Positions 1 to 10,094 of a stretch of DNA of 64,000 bases are shown in pieces. The notes under the pieces were generated by a model. The model did not search any database, had not been told where the DNA came from, and was given only the letters and a program-made list of their open reading frames with translations. The position numbers were made by a program, and so were the translations under genes. The stretch spans positions 23,484,672 through 23,548,671 of the forward strand of contig OY986972.1 of the NCBI GenBank assembly GCA_963920575.1, given 5' to 3'. The number at the start of each line of letters is the position of its first letter. Within the stretch, counting starts at the first letter, position 1. Source of the DNA: Narthecium ossifragum. Its lineage: Eukaryota; Streptophyta; Magnoliopsida; Dioscoreales; Nartheciaceae.

Positions 1-660
1 GTCGAGAGCTTGTCGTCGGTTAAGACCAGTATGGGAGGGATAGTAGGGACATCATGAAAAAGAGAAAAGAGAAAAACAAAAAAGAGAAATGAGAAAAGAG
101 AAAAGAGAAAAGAGAAAAGAGAAAAATAAAAAAGAGAAAAGAGAAAAATGGAGTTGAGAGCTTGTTGTCGGTTAAGACCAATATGGGAGGGATAGGAGGG
201 ACATCAAGAGAAAAGAGAAAAGAGAAAAACAAAAAAGAGAAAAGAGAAAAATGAAGTTGTGAGCTTGTCGTTGGTTAAGACCAGTATGGGAGGGATAGTA
301 GGGACATCATGAAAAAGAGAAAAGAGAAAAGAGAAAAATAAAAAAGAGAAAAGAGAAAAATGGAGTTGAGAGCTTGTCGTCGGTTAAGACCAATATGGGA
401 GGGATAGTAGGGACATCAAGAGAAAAGAGAAAAGAGAAAAAACAAAAAAGAGAAAAGAGAAAAGAGAAAAATAAAAAGAGAAAAGAGAAAAAATGAAGTT
501 GAGAGCTTGTCATTGGTTAAGACCAGTATGGGAGGGATAGTAGGGACATCATGAAAATGAGAAAAGATAAAAGAGAAAAGAGAAAAGAGAAAAATTAAAA
601 AGAGAAAATAGTAAAGAGAAAAGAGAAAAATTAAAAAGAGAAAAACGACAGTCAATCTGA
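1..660. repeat. Purine-rich tandem array with five unique-sequence cores
   Basis: Stretches of gagaaaa/gaaaaataaaa alternate with a roughly 55-bp core (gagagcttgtcgtcggttaa...ggacatca) starting at about 4, 156, 259, 368 and 501. Cores 1, 3 and 5 read ccagtatg and end catcatgaaaa. Cores 2 and 4 read ccaatatg and end catcaagagaaaa, so two subtypes alternate. Minus-strand open frames rich in Phe/Ser/Leu are artefacts of the purine bias. No gene is seen. Confidence 0.9.
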
Positions 661-1159
661 GGTTGTTAGATGTTAGGGATCCGAGGAATTGTTGCCGGTA
701 GTAAAATTGATACTATATTATGTTTTCATTTCTCTCTTTAATTTTCACTTTTTAATTAAAAATAAGATGATTTTTTTTTCAATTTTCTCTTTCGATGATT
801 TTCTTTTTTAAATTAAAAATAAGATGATTTTCTCTTTTCAATATCTCTGTTCAATGTTCTCTTTTTAATTTTCCTCTTTAATATTCCTATACCAGTCTAG
901 CTTAATTTAGGTTATAATAGGTCTCGGTTTGAACTGACTCGAATCTGACTCAAATATGGCTGCTGGCATGATCTGGACTGTAATCTGCTGGGCTGAGGCA
1001 TGGATCAATATGGACTGAGCCAGATCAGATCAGAGAGGAATTTGATCGATTTCGATGGTTTAGGCTGGATCTGATTAAATCTGATTGAGACCGGACCGGA
1101 TCAGATCACATCAAATCCAATCGGATCCGGAGCACCTGACTTGGTTGAACCAGCTCAAC
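661..1159. other. AT-rich then degenerate sequence, no gene seen
   Basis: From 700 to 890 there is T-rich sequence with two near-copies of ttaaaaataagatgatttt. From 930 to 1140 there is a run of short degenerate motifs of the type gatcagatc/gaatctgact. Nothing protein-like is visible. Confidence 0.6.
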
Positions 1160-2035
1160 CGTGTGCTGCTCGTCGGGGACGATGGTGGCTGCGAGCAGGG
1201 GAGGGTGGTGCCCGGTGGATGATGCCTAGGAACGGTTGGGGAAGGGTCGGCAGTCGACGAGGTGGCCGGATCTGGTGCCGGATGGAACCGGGAAGGGAGG
1301 AGGCGACGTAGTTGAGAGGAGGCGGCGCTGGAGCTCGTGGAGGAGATGACGACGGTGCTTGGTCTACGGATCTAGAGGAGGAAGGAGGAGAGCAGCGGGG
1401 GATGGCGCTGGTTCCGACGAGGGTTGGAGTTCGGGGGAGGATCCCGGCGAGGTCTAGCGGAGGAAGGAGGAGAGGAGCCGCGCAGGGGGGTTTGGGGGTT
1501 GTCGGGTCTAGAGGAGGGAGGAGGAGAGGAGCCGGGGGGTGGGGTGGGGGTGCCGGTGCCGGGTCTACAGGAGGAAGGTGGAGAGGAGCCGGGGGGGGGG
1601 GGTGTAGAGGAGGGAGGAGGAGAGGAGCCCCGGGGGTGGGGTGTGGGGTGGGGTGGGGGTGCCGGTTCCGGTGCCGGTGCCGGGTCTAGAGGAGGAAGGT
1701 GGAGAGGAGCCGGGGGGGTTTGGGGGTTGTCAGATGTAGAGGAGGGAGGAGGAGAGGAGCCCCGGGGGGTGGGGGTGCCGGGTCTAAAGGAGGAAGGAGG
1801 AGGGGGTTGTCTTGTGTAGAGGAGGTAGGAGGAGATGAGGCCTCAGGGGAAGTGGGTTGTTGCCAGGCTAGAGGACGAAGGAGGAGAGAAGGGTCGCTGG
1901 TGTGAGTTTCTCATCGTGGCCAGAATATGTTTTTAGATGGGAATTATTAAAAGGGCTTATATGTCTTTTGTACTCTAAAATGATGTTAAGGTCTTAGATG
2001 TTATGATCATGGTGTTTTTAACGGGATAAGTTGAT
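1160..2035. mobile_element. G-rich minisatellite-bearing element, copy 1
   Basis: The left part (about 1165-1300) is homologous to 43888-44015: both contain gctgctcgtcg, aggggagggtggtg, aggaacg.t.gggaagggt and cgacgaggt. The right part (about 1940-2030) resembles 45190-45270, sharing a ctctaa.atg.tgttaa core. Between them is a minisatellite built on tctagaggaggaaggaggagaggagcc with G-tracts (1368-1890). Long open frames here are products of the repeat and lack protein features. Boundaries and superfamily are not determined. Confidence 0.55.
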
Positions 2036-2141
2036 AAAATGGTGCTGGAGCCCCTTACCTCAAAGATTTTTCATACTAAAAATTTGGGTGTGTGGCTTCG
2101 AATGCTTGGCATCATATATAATAAAAAATTTCGACTTGGAG

Positions 2142-2178
<37 letters not shown>

Positions 2179-3370
2179 TTAATTTGTTTGAGATTGAGAT
2201 ACCTGTCATGTATGCTGATAAATTCAATGACTTCTCAAATATATATCTTAGGAAAGAACTCTACACAAATAAATAAATAAATAAAGTCGTCGTTCTTCCC
2301 ATTATCAACGGAGAGGGAAGATGGAAAAAAACAAGTGAATAAATGGATTAAGGAGTGAAACATGGCACAATTAGTGGAGTGAAAGCTGAAGATCAACTAG
2401 CTATATATATTCCTATATATATAGATTGATCGAAGCAAACAAAAGAAAACTGGGCTGTGTTTGCAATATTCAATGTCGATTCAGTTGAATATAATTCCTT
2501 GATCGATAAGTTTCATCGACAATGGCGAAAATATGACATAAATGCAGGAAAAAGCACCAATAGCAGGTCTCCAAGATCGAGGAAGACCCAAATTAAAACT
2601 CATCACTTAATAATTATTTTCAAGAGCCCTTTATTTCCATATATAGACATTCTTCAAATTAAGTAGCTAGGTTACCCAGTTTTATAATGAAGAACATGCA
2701 TAAAAATTCAGATAATTAGTCTAATAAAAATGAGAAGTACGTAGCTCTATTTCCTAGAAGCTAAACATCTTTGAAGACAGTTAAGAGTTTGCGCGTCATA
2801 TCCTGCACGGCAGTACGATCAAACCATGTCCCTGTCTTAGGTTATTCCAACCATTAGTACTTAACAACTAATATATCTCTTGTTTACTTCTTTAATGCTT
2901 ATATATTGTGGGGTAGCAATGAATTCCAGTTAATCAAATGCATCACCAGAAACAACCCATGTGATTGGTAGGTGGAATTCATGTCTCATGATATATGTTC
3001 AATGGTTCAATTGATTAATTAAGGATGAAGCACATGAAAATGTAGCATCTTGCATGTTCTTATTGATTAGGTCATCATCATCATCCTCTCTCAAGTCATA
3101 AGATGACTTGTGACAAGGGTTAGAGCAATTCTAGGAGCTATCTTGCTGCAATGGTTTACAAGGAAAATGAACACCCCTAGCATGTTCCAAATGATGCCAA
3201 CTTCAATCAAACCCTTCTGTCCTAAGATACAAAAATTCTTTTATGCTAGCTCTTTAGGCATGCAAAACTAACCTATTTCTTAATTATTCTCCACTTGCTA
3301 TCATATGCATTCACGATGTTGCCAAATGCCAGCTGCTATCTTATCATGAAGACAGACTCATGGTTTCATG
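2036..3370. other. Intergenic region upstream of peroxidase gene 1
   Basis: Contains a (TA)n microsatellite at about 2146-2176 and an aata run near 2268-2283. From about 3120 the sequence is homologous to 6620-6830, the upstream region of the dead peroxidase copy, so it probably includes the gene's ancestral promoter. No separate gene is supported. Confidence 0.6.
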
Positions 3371-3375
3371 AACCT

Positions 3376-3385
3376 CTACATAAGG
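3376..3385 (+). promoter_or_regulatory. Degenerate TATA-like element of peroxidase gene 1
   Basis: The sequence tctacataag lies about 75 bp before the ATG. The aligned position in the dead paralogue (6817-6828) reads ctctatataagg, a canonical TATA box. The assignment is by homology and spacing only. Confidence 0.5.
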
Positions 3386-3456
3386 GAAACCTAGACTAGT
3401 AACACTTCTCATCATTGTCTTCATTAGCTCCATTTCAACCTTGCTAGCTAGCTAAG

Positions 3457-4823
3457 ATGGCCTCAAAATCTCTCTTGATGATGTTGCTCCCACTGGCTCT
3501 TCTGGTCATCCTCCTCTCAGGCTCAGCTGATGCACAAGGCCTTCAGGTTGGCTTCTACAGCAAGACATGCCCCGATGCCGAAGCGATAGTTTTCCAGGAG
3601 GTGAAGAGGATCATCTCTGTTGCACGGAGTCTCGCTGGCCCTTTGCTGAGGATGCACTTCCACGATTGTTTCGTTCGGGTACGTACTTGTACATGCACTA
3701 CGTAACTGATCTGCATTCAATCCTCCAGTTGCCATTCATAAGTTACACGAATTAAGCAGTAAGAGATGCACAATGATCACTCGCTTAATTTTCTGATCAC
3801 TAACGTATGGCTTTCTTATCTAATCTAAATATGAAGGGATGTGATGCTTCTATTCTTCTAAACTCTACTGCCAACAATCTCGCCGAGAAGGATTCACCTC
3901 CAAACTTAAGCCTTCGCGGGTGGGATGCCATCGACGGCGTCAAGGCTAAGCTGGAGAAAGCTTGCCCTGGGATCGTCTCCTGCGCCGACATCCTAGCTCT
4001 TATTGCTAGAGATGTCGTTGTTTTGGTAACATATATATATATATATATATATATATGCATAGCTTCTCCATAATTATTACTTCTTAGAGATCGAGCTTGT
4101 GATGTTTAAGCATCAAAATTAACTGCAATATATATTAATATTAATGTTTCAGACCCAAGGACCAACTTGGGCGGTGCCTACTGGCAGAAGAGATGGGAAC
4201 ACGTCCAGACTAATTGATTCACTCATAAACCTTCCACCAGCTGGCTTTAATATCGCCCTGCTCATAAATTTGTTTGCCCAGAAAGGCCTGGATAAAAAGG
4301 ATTTAGTAGTCTTATCAGGTATAAATCTCACGGCATGCAACACTTATATATCTGATCAGGAACGTACATAGTTTTCTTATTAATTGAGGTGGTTCTTTAA
4401 TTTCGTTACTAAGGCGCGCACACCATCGGCACCTCGCACTGCTCGCAGTTCACCAACCGGCTGTACAACTTCTCCGGCAAGAATGGCAGCGATCCAACCC
4501 TCGACAGCCATTATGTGCCTCATCTCCAGAGGAAGTGCAGCCCCACTGATGTGACCACTCTCGTCGAAATGGATCCCGGCAGCAGGAACACATTCGACAC
4601 AGGCTACTTCAAGCAAGTGTCGAAGAGGAGGGGGCTCTTCACTGCTGATGCAGCTCTCCTGGATGATCCGGTGGCCAAGGCTTACGTCCTACGCCATGCC
4701 AACGGCTTTTCGTCGGAGTTCTTCGCAGACTTTGGAGTGTCCATGGTGAAGATGGGCAACATGCAAGTTCTCACCGGCAAGCAGGGTGAAATCAGAAAGC
4801 AGTGCCGGTTCGTTAATAATTAA
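3457..4823 (+). CDS. Class III secretory peroxidase, gene 1
   Basis: Haem peroxidase (plant class III) that uses H2O2 to oxidise phenolic and other apoplastic substrates; expected to be secreted. Four exons are inferred: 3457-3678, 3837-4025, 4153-4318 and 4414-4823, each with GT/AG borders, giving 328 residues, normal for the family. Residues 1-26 form a signal peptide ending SADA. Arg65 and His69 (LRMHFHDCF) form the distal site, and His195 in GAHTIG is the proximal haem ligand. All eight family cysteines are visible (TCP, HDC, GCD, ACPG, SCAD, SHC, RKC, KQC). Intron positions match the classical three-intron pattern after HDCFVR, after the RDxV segment and inside LSG. The start was chosen because the signal peptide begins there and gene 2 starts identically (MASK). 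Intron 2 contains a (TA)n run. It is the sister of gene 2. Substrate and physiological role cannot be read from the sequence. Confidence 0.93.
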
Positions 4824-4989
4824 CAGCGAATACCGGCAGTTTGAGTTCTTTGATCCATTCAATTGATTAGTAATAACTTGAATTTGGAAGCTTGGGGTTA
4901 ATAGGTTTATGCAGTTATAGGATGTTGTGAGATTATATGGTATTCTTTCTTTTGTGTACGTGTATTTCATCGTAGATGTCTATTCTACT

Positions 4990-5428
4990 CAGGCCCGGCC
5001 CAATGGCTAGGCCATTAAGGCCATCGCCTAGGGCCTCACTATGAGCGCTCGTTTTAGTATTTCTTATGAAACGCCTCCAAAATCTAATGGTGGGCTCCAA
5101 ATCAAATATTTGAAGCTTATATATTATCTATTGTTTATAAAGACTAATGGATATTGAGTAACATATTAAGGGTTCTTATATGGGGGCCCATTATCAAATG
5201 TCTTCGGTGGTATCTTCGAGGGTCTTGAATGCGAGAAAAATTACTCCATATAATTTGCCTACGACCCATAAGTGCATTTTGATAACCGTGATTTAACATC
5301 CCATGACAACAACAAAGGAGTTTAAAATAACCTTATCATATATTAATTGATTTTAATTATGATTAGTACATACTTAGGGGCCTCATTTGATTTATTTGCC
5401 TAGGGCCTCAAAATTGATTGGCCGGCCA
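4990..5428. mobile_element. Short hAT-like non-autonomous element
   Basis: Begins caggcccggcccaatgg and ends attggccggccat, imperfect terminal inverted repeats of the CAGGGCCGGC hAT type. It is flanked by attctact (4982-4989) and tttctact (5429-5436), an 8-bp duplication with one mismatch. gcctagggcctca occurs near both ends in inverted context. There is no coding capacity in its 439 bp. Confidence 0.55.
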
Positions 5429-5436
5429 TTTCTACT

Positions 5437-6579
5437 AAGTTGTCTATTTATTTTACTTCCATCCCTGAATAAATTTCCGATTTCAAGTAAATGTATATTT
5501 ATTCATTGCAAGAGGTAACTCATTATATAACATTTAGGACGTTAATTAGTGAGGACGTTAATTAGTGAAGCTTTTTTCGCATATTATAAAAGATTTCTTA
5601 GTAAGATTATGTTAGACTATATATCTATTAACTCTTCTTTTTTCAAAAACTTAAATGAATTGTCAGAGTATCTTACATAGTAAAACCTAACATTTTCATT
5701 TTTGAATCAAAACCTACAAGAATAGCATAAAATGATACAAAGACCAAGGTAATAAAAGTCTTAAAGTATTCGAAGCCATGTTTCTTCCAGATGATCTCAT
5801 TCTATACATGTGTTGACGTACATTACCTGACAGCCATGATTAGGCATATCAAATGATTATTAATCAAGTGAAATTAATTTATAAACTCCTTTTCTTTCAT
5901 TTTATAGCCAAATTATTGCAACTAATTGCTTCATCCTTTTGCAGGCTTTGTTTCTTTTTCTACTGCGCGGAAGTAAAAAACTTTATTAATCTATCTACAT
6001 GAATTCTCTCACTCTCACTCTCACTTTTCTTTCTTTCTTTTTTTGAAAAGATGATCGAGCTTGTATTTTTCCACTGTAATGCTTTTTGGAAAGATGAGTT
6101 TGTATTTTTCCTTTTTGTTCCTAGAGCTTGTATTTGTCAGGTTGTCGCCGGCTAGGGAGAGAGATGTCTTGGTCCAACGCTTAGGGGTCTACGCTGCTTA
6201 ACAACCTGACCCAAGACTGTTTGATGTAATCATGTTTGGTTCTTAACCTTTGGGCTGATCTCATAAAAAAAAAAATTTAAAAAAACACGTAGTAAATACA
6301 GATTAAACAGAAATCCAAGGCCCAACGGTACCTGGCCCAACAGCCATGGTGGTAAATAAATTTCAAAGTGAGTCCACGACCAGAACATGCCTGGTTATCC
6401 CTTGTTTAGTTTTAAAAACTAATCCTTGTTACTAATTATGGCTGCTATCTTGCCTATTGCTTATCACATATGGCAATTAAACACAAACATTTGATGATTG
6501 TTCTAACTAGTATATACTAAGGATTTTGCAATTGACTTTGTCAAGGAAGCACATGTAATGCTACCTCTCTCTCTCTCTC
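5437..6579. other. Intergenic, with a probable LINE tail
   Basis: Mostly AT-rich with no gene. At about 6125-6275 the sequence ends gggctgatctcataaaaaaaaaaa. This resembles the 3' end of the LINE fragment at 52013-52153 (gactcaactcatcaaaaa...) and suggests a very short 5'-truncated LINE on the plus strand. A ctctctctctct run lies at 6566-6579. Confidence 0.45.
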
Positions 6580-6926
6580 ACGCACACATATTTGTTTGAT
6601 GAGTTGTCTGACGGATTAAATAATTCTGTAGATGCTTGCTGGTTGCAATGGCTTACAAGGAAATTAATTAAACAATCATAACATGTAATGGACAACCACT
6701 TCATACGATGCCAACTTCAATTCCGTCCTTGAGCAAAACCTAATTCTTAATTATTTTCATATCCATCCATGATCTTGCCAGCCTCATCAGGAAGACTGAC
6801 TCATGGTTTCATGAGCCTCTATATAAGGGAAACCTTGACTGTACACCTCTATATCATTGTCTTCATTTAGATCCATCTCAACCTTGCTGGCTAAGATGGC
6901 CTCGAAATCTCTCTTCATGCTGTTAA
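6580..6926 (+). pseudogene. Promoter and start of a broken class III peroxidase
   Basis: Homologous to 3120-3490 upstream of and within gene 1: tgcaatggcttacaagga, gatgccaacttcaat, ggtttcatgagcctct.tataagggaaacc and cattgtcttcattta all recur. The ATG is at 6896 and encodes MASKSLFMLL, after which homology stops at about 6926. A canonical TATA box is at 6817-6828. It is probably the 5' end of the same dead gene whose exon 2 is at 14374 and whose 3' end is near 16015-16110. Confidence 0.8.
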
Positions 6927-7646
6927 ATATACAGAGGAGAAAAATGTCGGAGAAGCTTTCACATGAACTACAAATCTTCACATGTAAGTTCACGTTCACC
7001 ACTACATACCAACTACTATTACATTACATATGAGCCCTGTGATTTGTGTACATGATCAGCTTTATAGATGTCCAACTTGCTGTGTTATTTAAACGGGGTT
7101 TATTGCAGGTTGCTTGGCTGGCGTTGTGAATATGATTTGTTGACGATATCAATGTTAATGGATCAACGAGTCCTTGTTTTGATCATCCACCCGCAAGCCA
7201 AAAGATTAATGAACCCTCGATATCTTCTTTCGTAAGCTTCCATCTTTGATTGCCGAAAGCGCAGCGCCCACCTTCTCCTCCAACATAACAGCCCTCGCCT
7301 TCTTCCGATCACCCCATCGATATATCTCTCCAACAGAACTGCTGCGGTAGGGGTCTCTTTTTCTTTCAACAATTCCGAAGGGGTGCTGCTTCTGGCAAAG
7401 GGAAGCGGCTGGGTGGTGTCCGGGGGAAGAGAGCTCGAGGGGCGCTGCTTCTGGCGAAGGGAGCCGCCCGTAAGGAGGCTTCCGGTGAAGGATCCCACCG
7501 GTTAGGGCGGCGATCAAGGCTTGAACCCATCGACCCGTTTTGGCTCGAATGTGGGGGATGAAACCATAGGTGATCCATTAACCCGCAATGCATTGGTGGC
7601 CAGCCAGGCATACGCATTACACATGCCAGCTGATAACGTACACAGA
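6927..7646. other. Unassigned sequence inside the broken peroxidase
   Basis: 6930-7160 includes a possible captured exon edge (a short open frame followed by gtaagt, and ttgcag about 130 bp later), but nothing recognisable. 7190-7560 is GC-richer and open on the minus strand in several frames; one frame gives a charged segment (KKARAVMLEEKVGAALS...) that I do not recognise. A captured gene fragment is possible but no function is claimed. Confidence 0.35.
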
Positions 7647-8397
7647 TTTTTTTGTTCTTCTTTTTGATTAGTTGAGTCTGGGTAATCAAAGAAACAAATA
7701 CAACAACAGCATGACGTCAAATGTGAGGAATCAAGATATTCTCACACACTGATGCTGCCAAAACATCAATCTCATGAATAAAATCACGAGGGATATGAAC
7801 TAAAGACATATTAGAGAATTGAGAAGCCAGCCGCCATAGGGGCAGCACCAAGCTCTGGTGCCACAACAATCTGCCAGTTACATAACCCATGCTCAACAGT
7901 GAATCAGATTTCAGGACAATTGAGTGGATCCCTCTGCGTCTTGTCTCCTGCAATCCTCCATGCATTGCAAGGATTTCCGCCTCCACCACCGAGTTAACTA
8001 TTCCTCTCCTAACCCATGACCACGGTGGAGATGATCCATTGGGGAAGAGAATAGCTGCCAGTCCCGCTTCTCTTCCGCACACGACCGCATCGGAACAAAG
8101 AATAGGGAAAACACATTCGAACGAGGGGGGGTGCACTCTAGGTAGATGGGTAAGTGAGAATTCCCTGACATGCGTGGAGATGAGTCGAGCGAGCTTATCC
8201 GCTGGTAGAGCCAAATTGTTGAAGAAAACAACGTTGCGATCATTCCACAACCACCACAGGGTGTAGTCAACCCAAGTTTTATCCTCCGTCAGGTTTGATC
8301 TTGAAGAGGCTGACATGATGCTCCAGGAATCATGGAAGGAAGGACACCGCCGACCAAGAGAGACCCAAGCCCAAACTTCAAGAGGGAAAGGACACTA
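7647..8397 (-). mobile_element. 5'-truncated LINE: zf-RVT end and RNase H domain
   Basis: A minus-strand frame (8316-7717, readable back to about 8394 as CPFPLEVWAW) gives the LINE ORF2 C-terminus. It has WWLWNDRNVVFF typical of the zf-RVT region, then an RNase H-like fold with SDAVVCG, EAEILAMHGGLQ, LKSDSLL and a terminal HIPRDF...DVLAAS. The first catalytic Asp environment is degraded. Runs of T at 7647-7675 are the poly(A) tail on the minus strand. It abuts the next element at 8398. Confidence 0.75.
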
Positions 8398-9650
8398 GGC
8401 CTCGTTTGGTTGCGGGATAGTCTATCCCGGGATTAGAGGGGATAGGGATTACTAACCCGGGATAATTTGTGAGATAAAACTTATCCCACTTTGGTGTTTG
8501 GTTGAAATGTGGGGATAAGGAGTTAATGATTACTTGGGATAAGGAAATGGTGTTTGGATGAAAAAGGTGGAATAGGGATTGGTGAGGTGGAAAGTAAATT
8601 AATAAAAAGATACTTGAATTAACAATATGATAATGCATAATATACTCACATTGGCTTTAATAAATTACTTAATAATATAATAATACATATTATATTAATT
8701 AAAGTATAATATTACAATCCCACCCATCGTGTTCGACGCCTCCACAGGCGAATCCCTCTCATATCTACGTCCAGTTATTTGCCACCTCCGACGGACGCCT
8801 GCTCCTCCGCCATCGTCGGCATGGATGCCCGCCCGTCCTCCACCGGGTCATTTGGTTCGGCGGTGTTGAAGGCATTCGTCGCTAGCACCGTGGCCACCGG
8901 CGACGTACACGTGGCCTCCACCTACAGCGGACGCGTAGAAGGATCGCGCATCATCACATGACATAGCATGGTGACGTGATATGGTCATACACATCAATGC
9001 ATCCCCATGCGTATCCATATATAATAATAATAATATAAAATAAGTAAATTCCACTTTTGAATTTTTTAGACATATTGGTAGTTTAATTAATTATATAATA
9101 ATGCCTATAAAATTCACATTGGCTTTAATAAATTACTAAATAATATGATAATACATATAATATGATAAAACATTTAATTTAATTAATATAATATTTTCTC
9201 GTTTTCTCGTCCCAAAACTCTCCGGCTTAAATGGAGAAACTAAATTAAAGATACTCTTAATAATTAATAATCCATCATGTCCTCTTGCCTCGGGTTCGTC
9301 ACTTGGAGGCGATCAAACAGCTCCGCTATGGGCACCTCCTCCTCGAGCTTATCCAGGCCGTCTATCAAGCATCAGGGCTTATCCTTGACCGTCGATTGGT
9401 GCCGACCGAGTAGCTCCGGTACAGGCAACTCCTCCACCACCTTTTCCAAGCACCCCCGCTTGTCTTGGCCGTCTGCGAGGGAGACGTCAGCGGAATGGTG
9501 GACATCGAGGACTGAGGACGGCGCTGCCTCGAAGGTGTCAGAGGGGGACTTGGCGTTTACGCAGCCAAAGCTTCTCCGCTGGCTGGATCGGGGTGGGTTG
9601 GTGAGAGAAGGGAGACAACACGCGAATCGATGCCCGTCCATTTATTGCAA
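8398..9650. mobile_element. Non-autonomous element carrying a kelch-gene fragment, copy 1
   Basis: Starts ggcctcgtttggttgcgggatagtctatcccgggatt, a gtttggtt terminus containing a foldback (cgggata-gtc-tatcccg). The interior at about 8725-8990 matches 45838-45975 joined to 50699-50850 in the second copy. On the minus strand it reads GGGHVYVAGGHGAS, a frameshift, then TNAFNTAEP and TMAEEQAS, a kelch repeat of the F-box/kelch type. The right end is uncertain: sequence near 9675-9710 resembles the left terminus in the same orientation. Other open frames (9277-9807 +) are not recognised. Confidence 0.55.
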
Positions 9651-9689
9651 TGTTGGCCGTATCCCAGGATATGTATTCTTGGTTCCGGG

Positions 9690-10040
9690 ATACTCCAATC
9701 CCGGGATAGGAATCCTACGTGGAGCCTATGTGAGTAGGGTTATCCTACGTGGAGCCTACATGGAAGGAATACTGGGGGAGAGAGGGGGGTTAGTGAGGAG
9801 TTATTGAGAAAGGTGGAGAGAGAGGGTAGTTACCCTGCAATGTGGCAGGGGACTTACTAGTCTATATATATAACACGATCGATGGTTATCTTATAACCAT
9901 TCTGTTGTCTTATGTGGAGTTTACGTGGAGAGGGTTATTTTACGTGGAGCATACATGGAGGGGATAGTGGAGGGGGAGTTAGTGGGAGGGGGGAGGGGGG
10001 TTAGTGAAGAGTTATTAGAGAAGATGGGAAGAGAGGGTAG
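9690..10040. repeat. Two diverged copies of a ~170-bp repeat (tacgtggagcctac...)
   Basis: Copy 1 at about 9690-9870 and copy 2 at about 9900-10040 share cctacgtggag.ctacatgga, gggggttagtgaggagttatt and gagagggtagtt. Copy 2 is interrupted by LINE 1 and continues at 14316-14373 with accctgccatgtgacag.gggacttactagta. A reverse-complement copy lies at 21885-22045. Confidence 0.75.
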
Positions 10041-10094
10041 TTTTTTTTTTTTTTTTTTTTGAAGAGATAAGCCGAAGCTAAAACCCAAAGCCAT

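Noticed and set aside
20..655. Minus-strand open frames in the left array
   Set aside because: They consist of Phe/Ser/Leu repeats dictated by the gagaaaa tract and have no start context or domain.
1312..1905. Overlapping Gly/Arg/Glu-rich open frames
   Set aside because: All three plus frames are open because of the G-rich minisatellite; no protein features.
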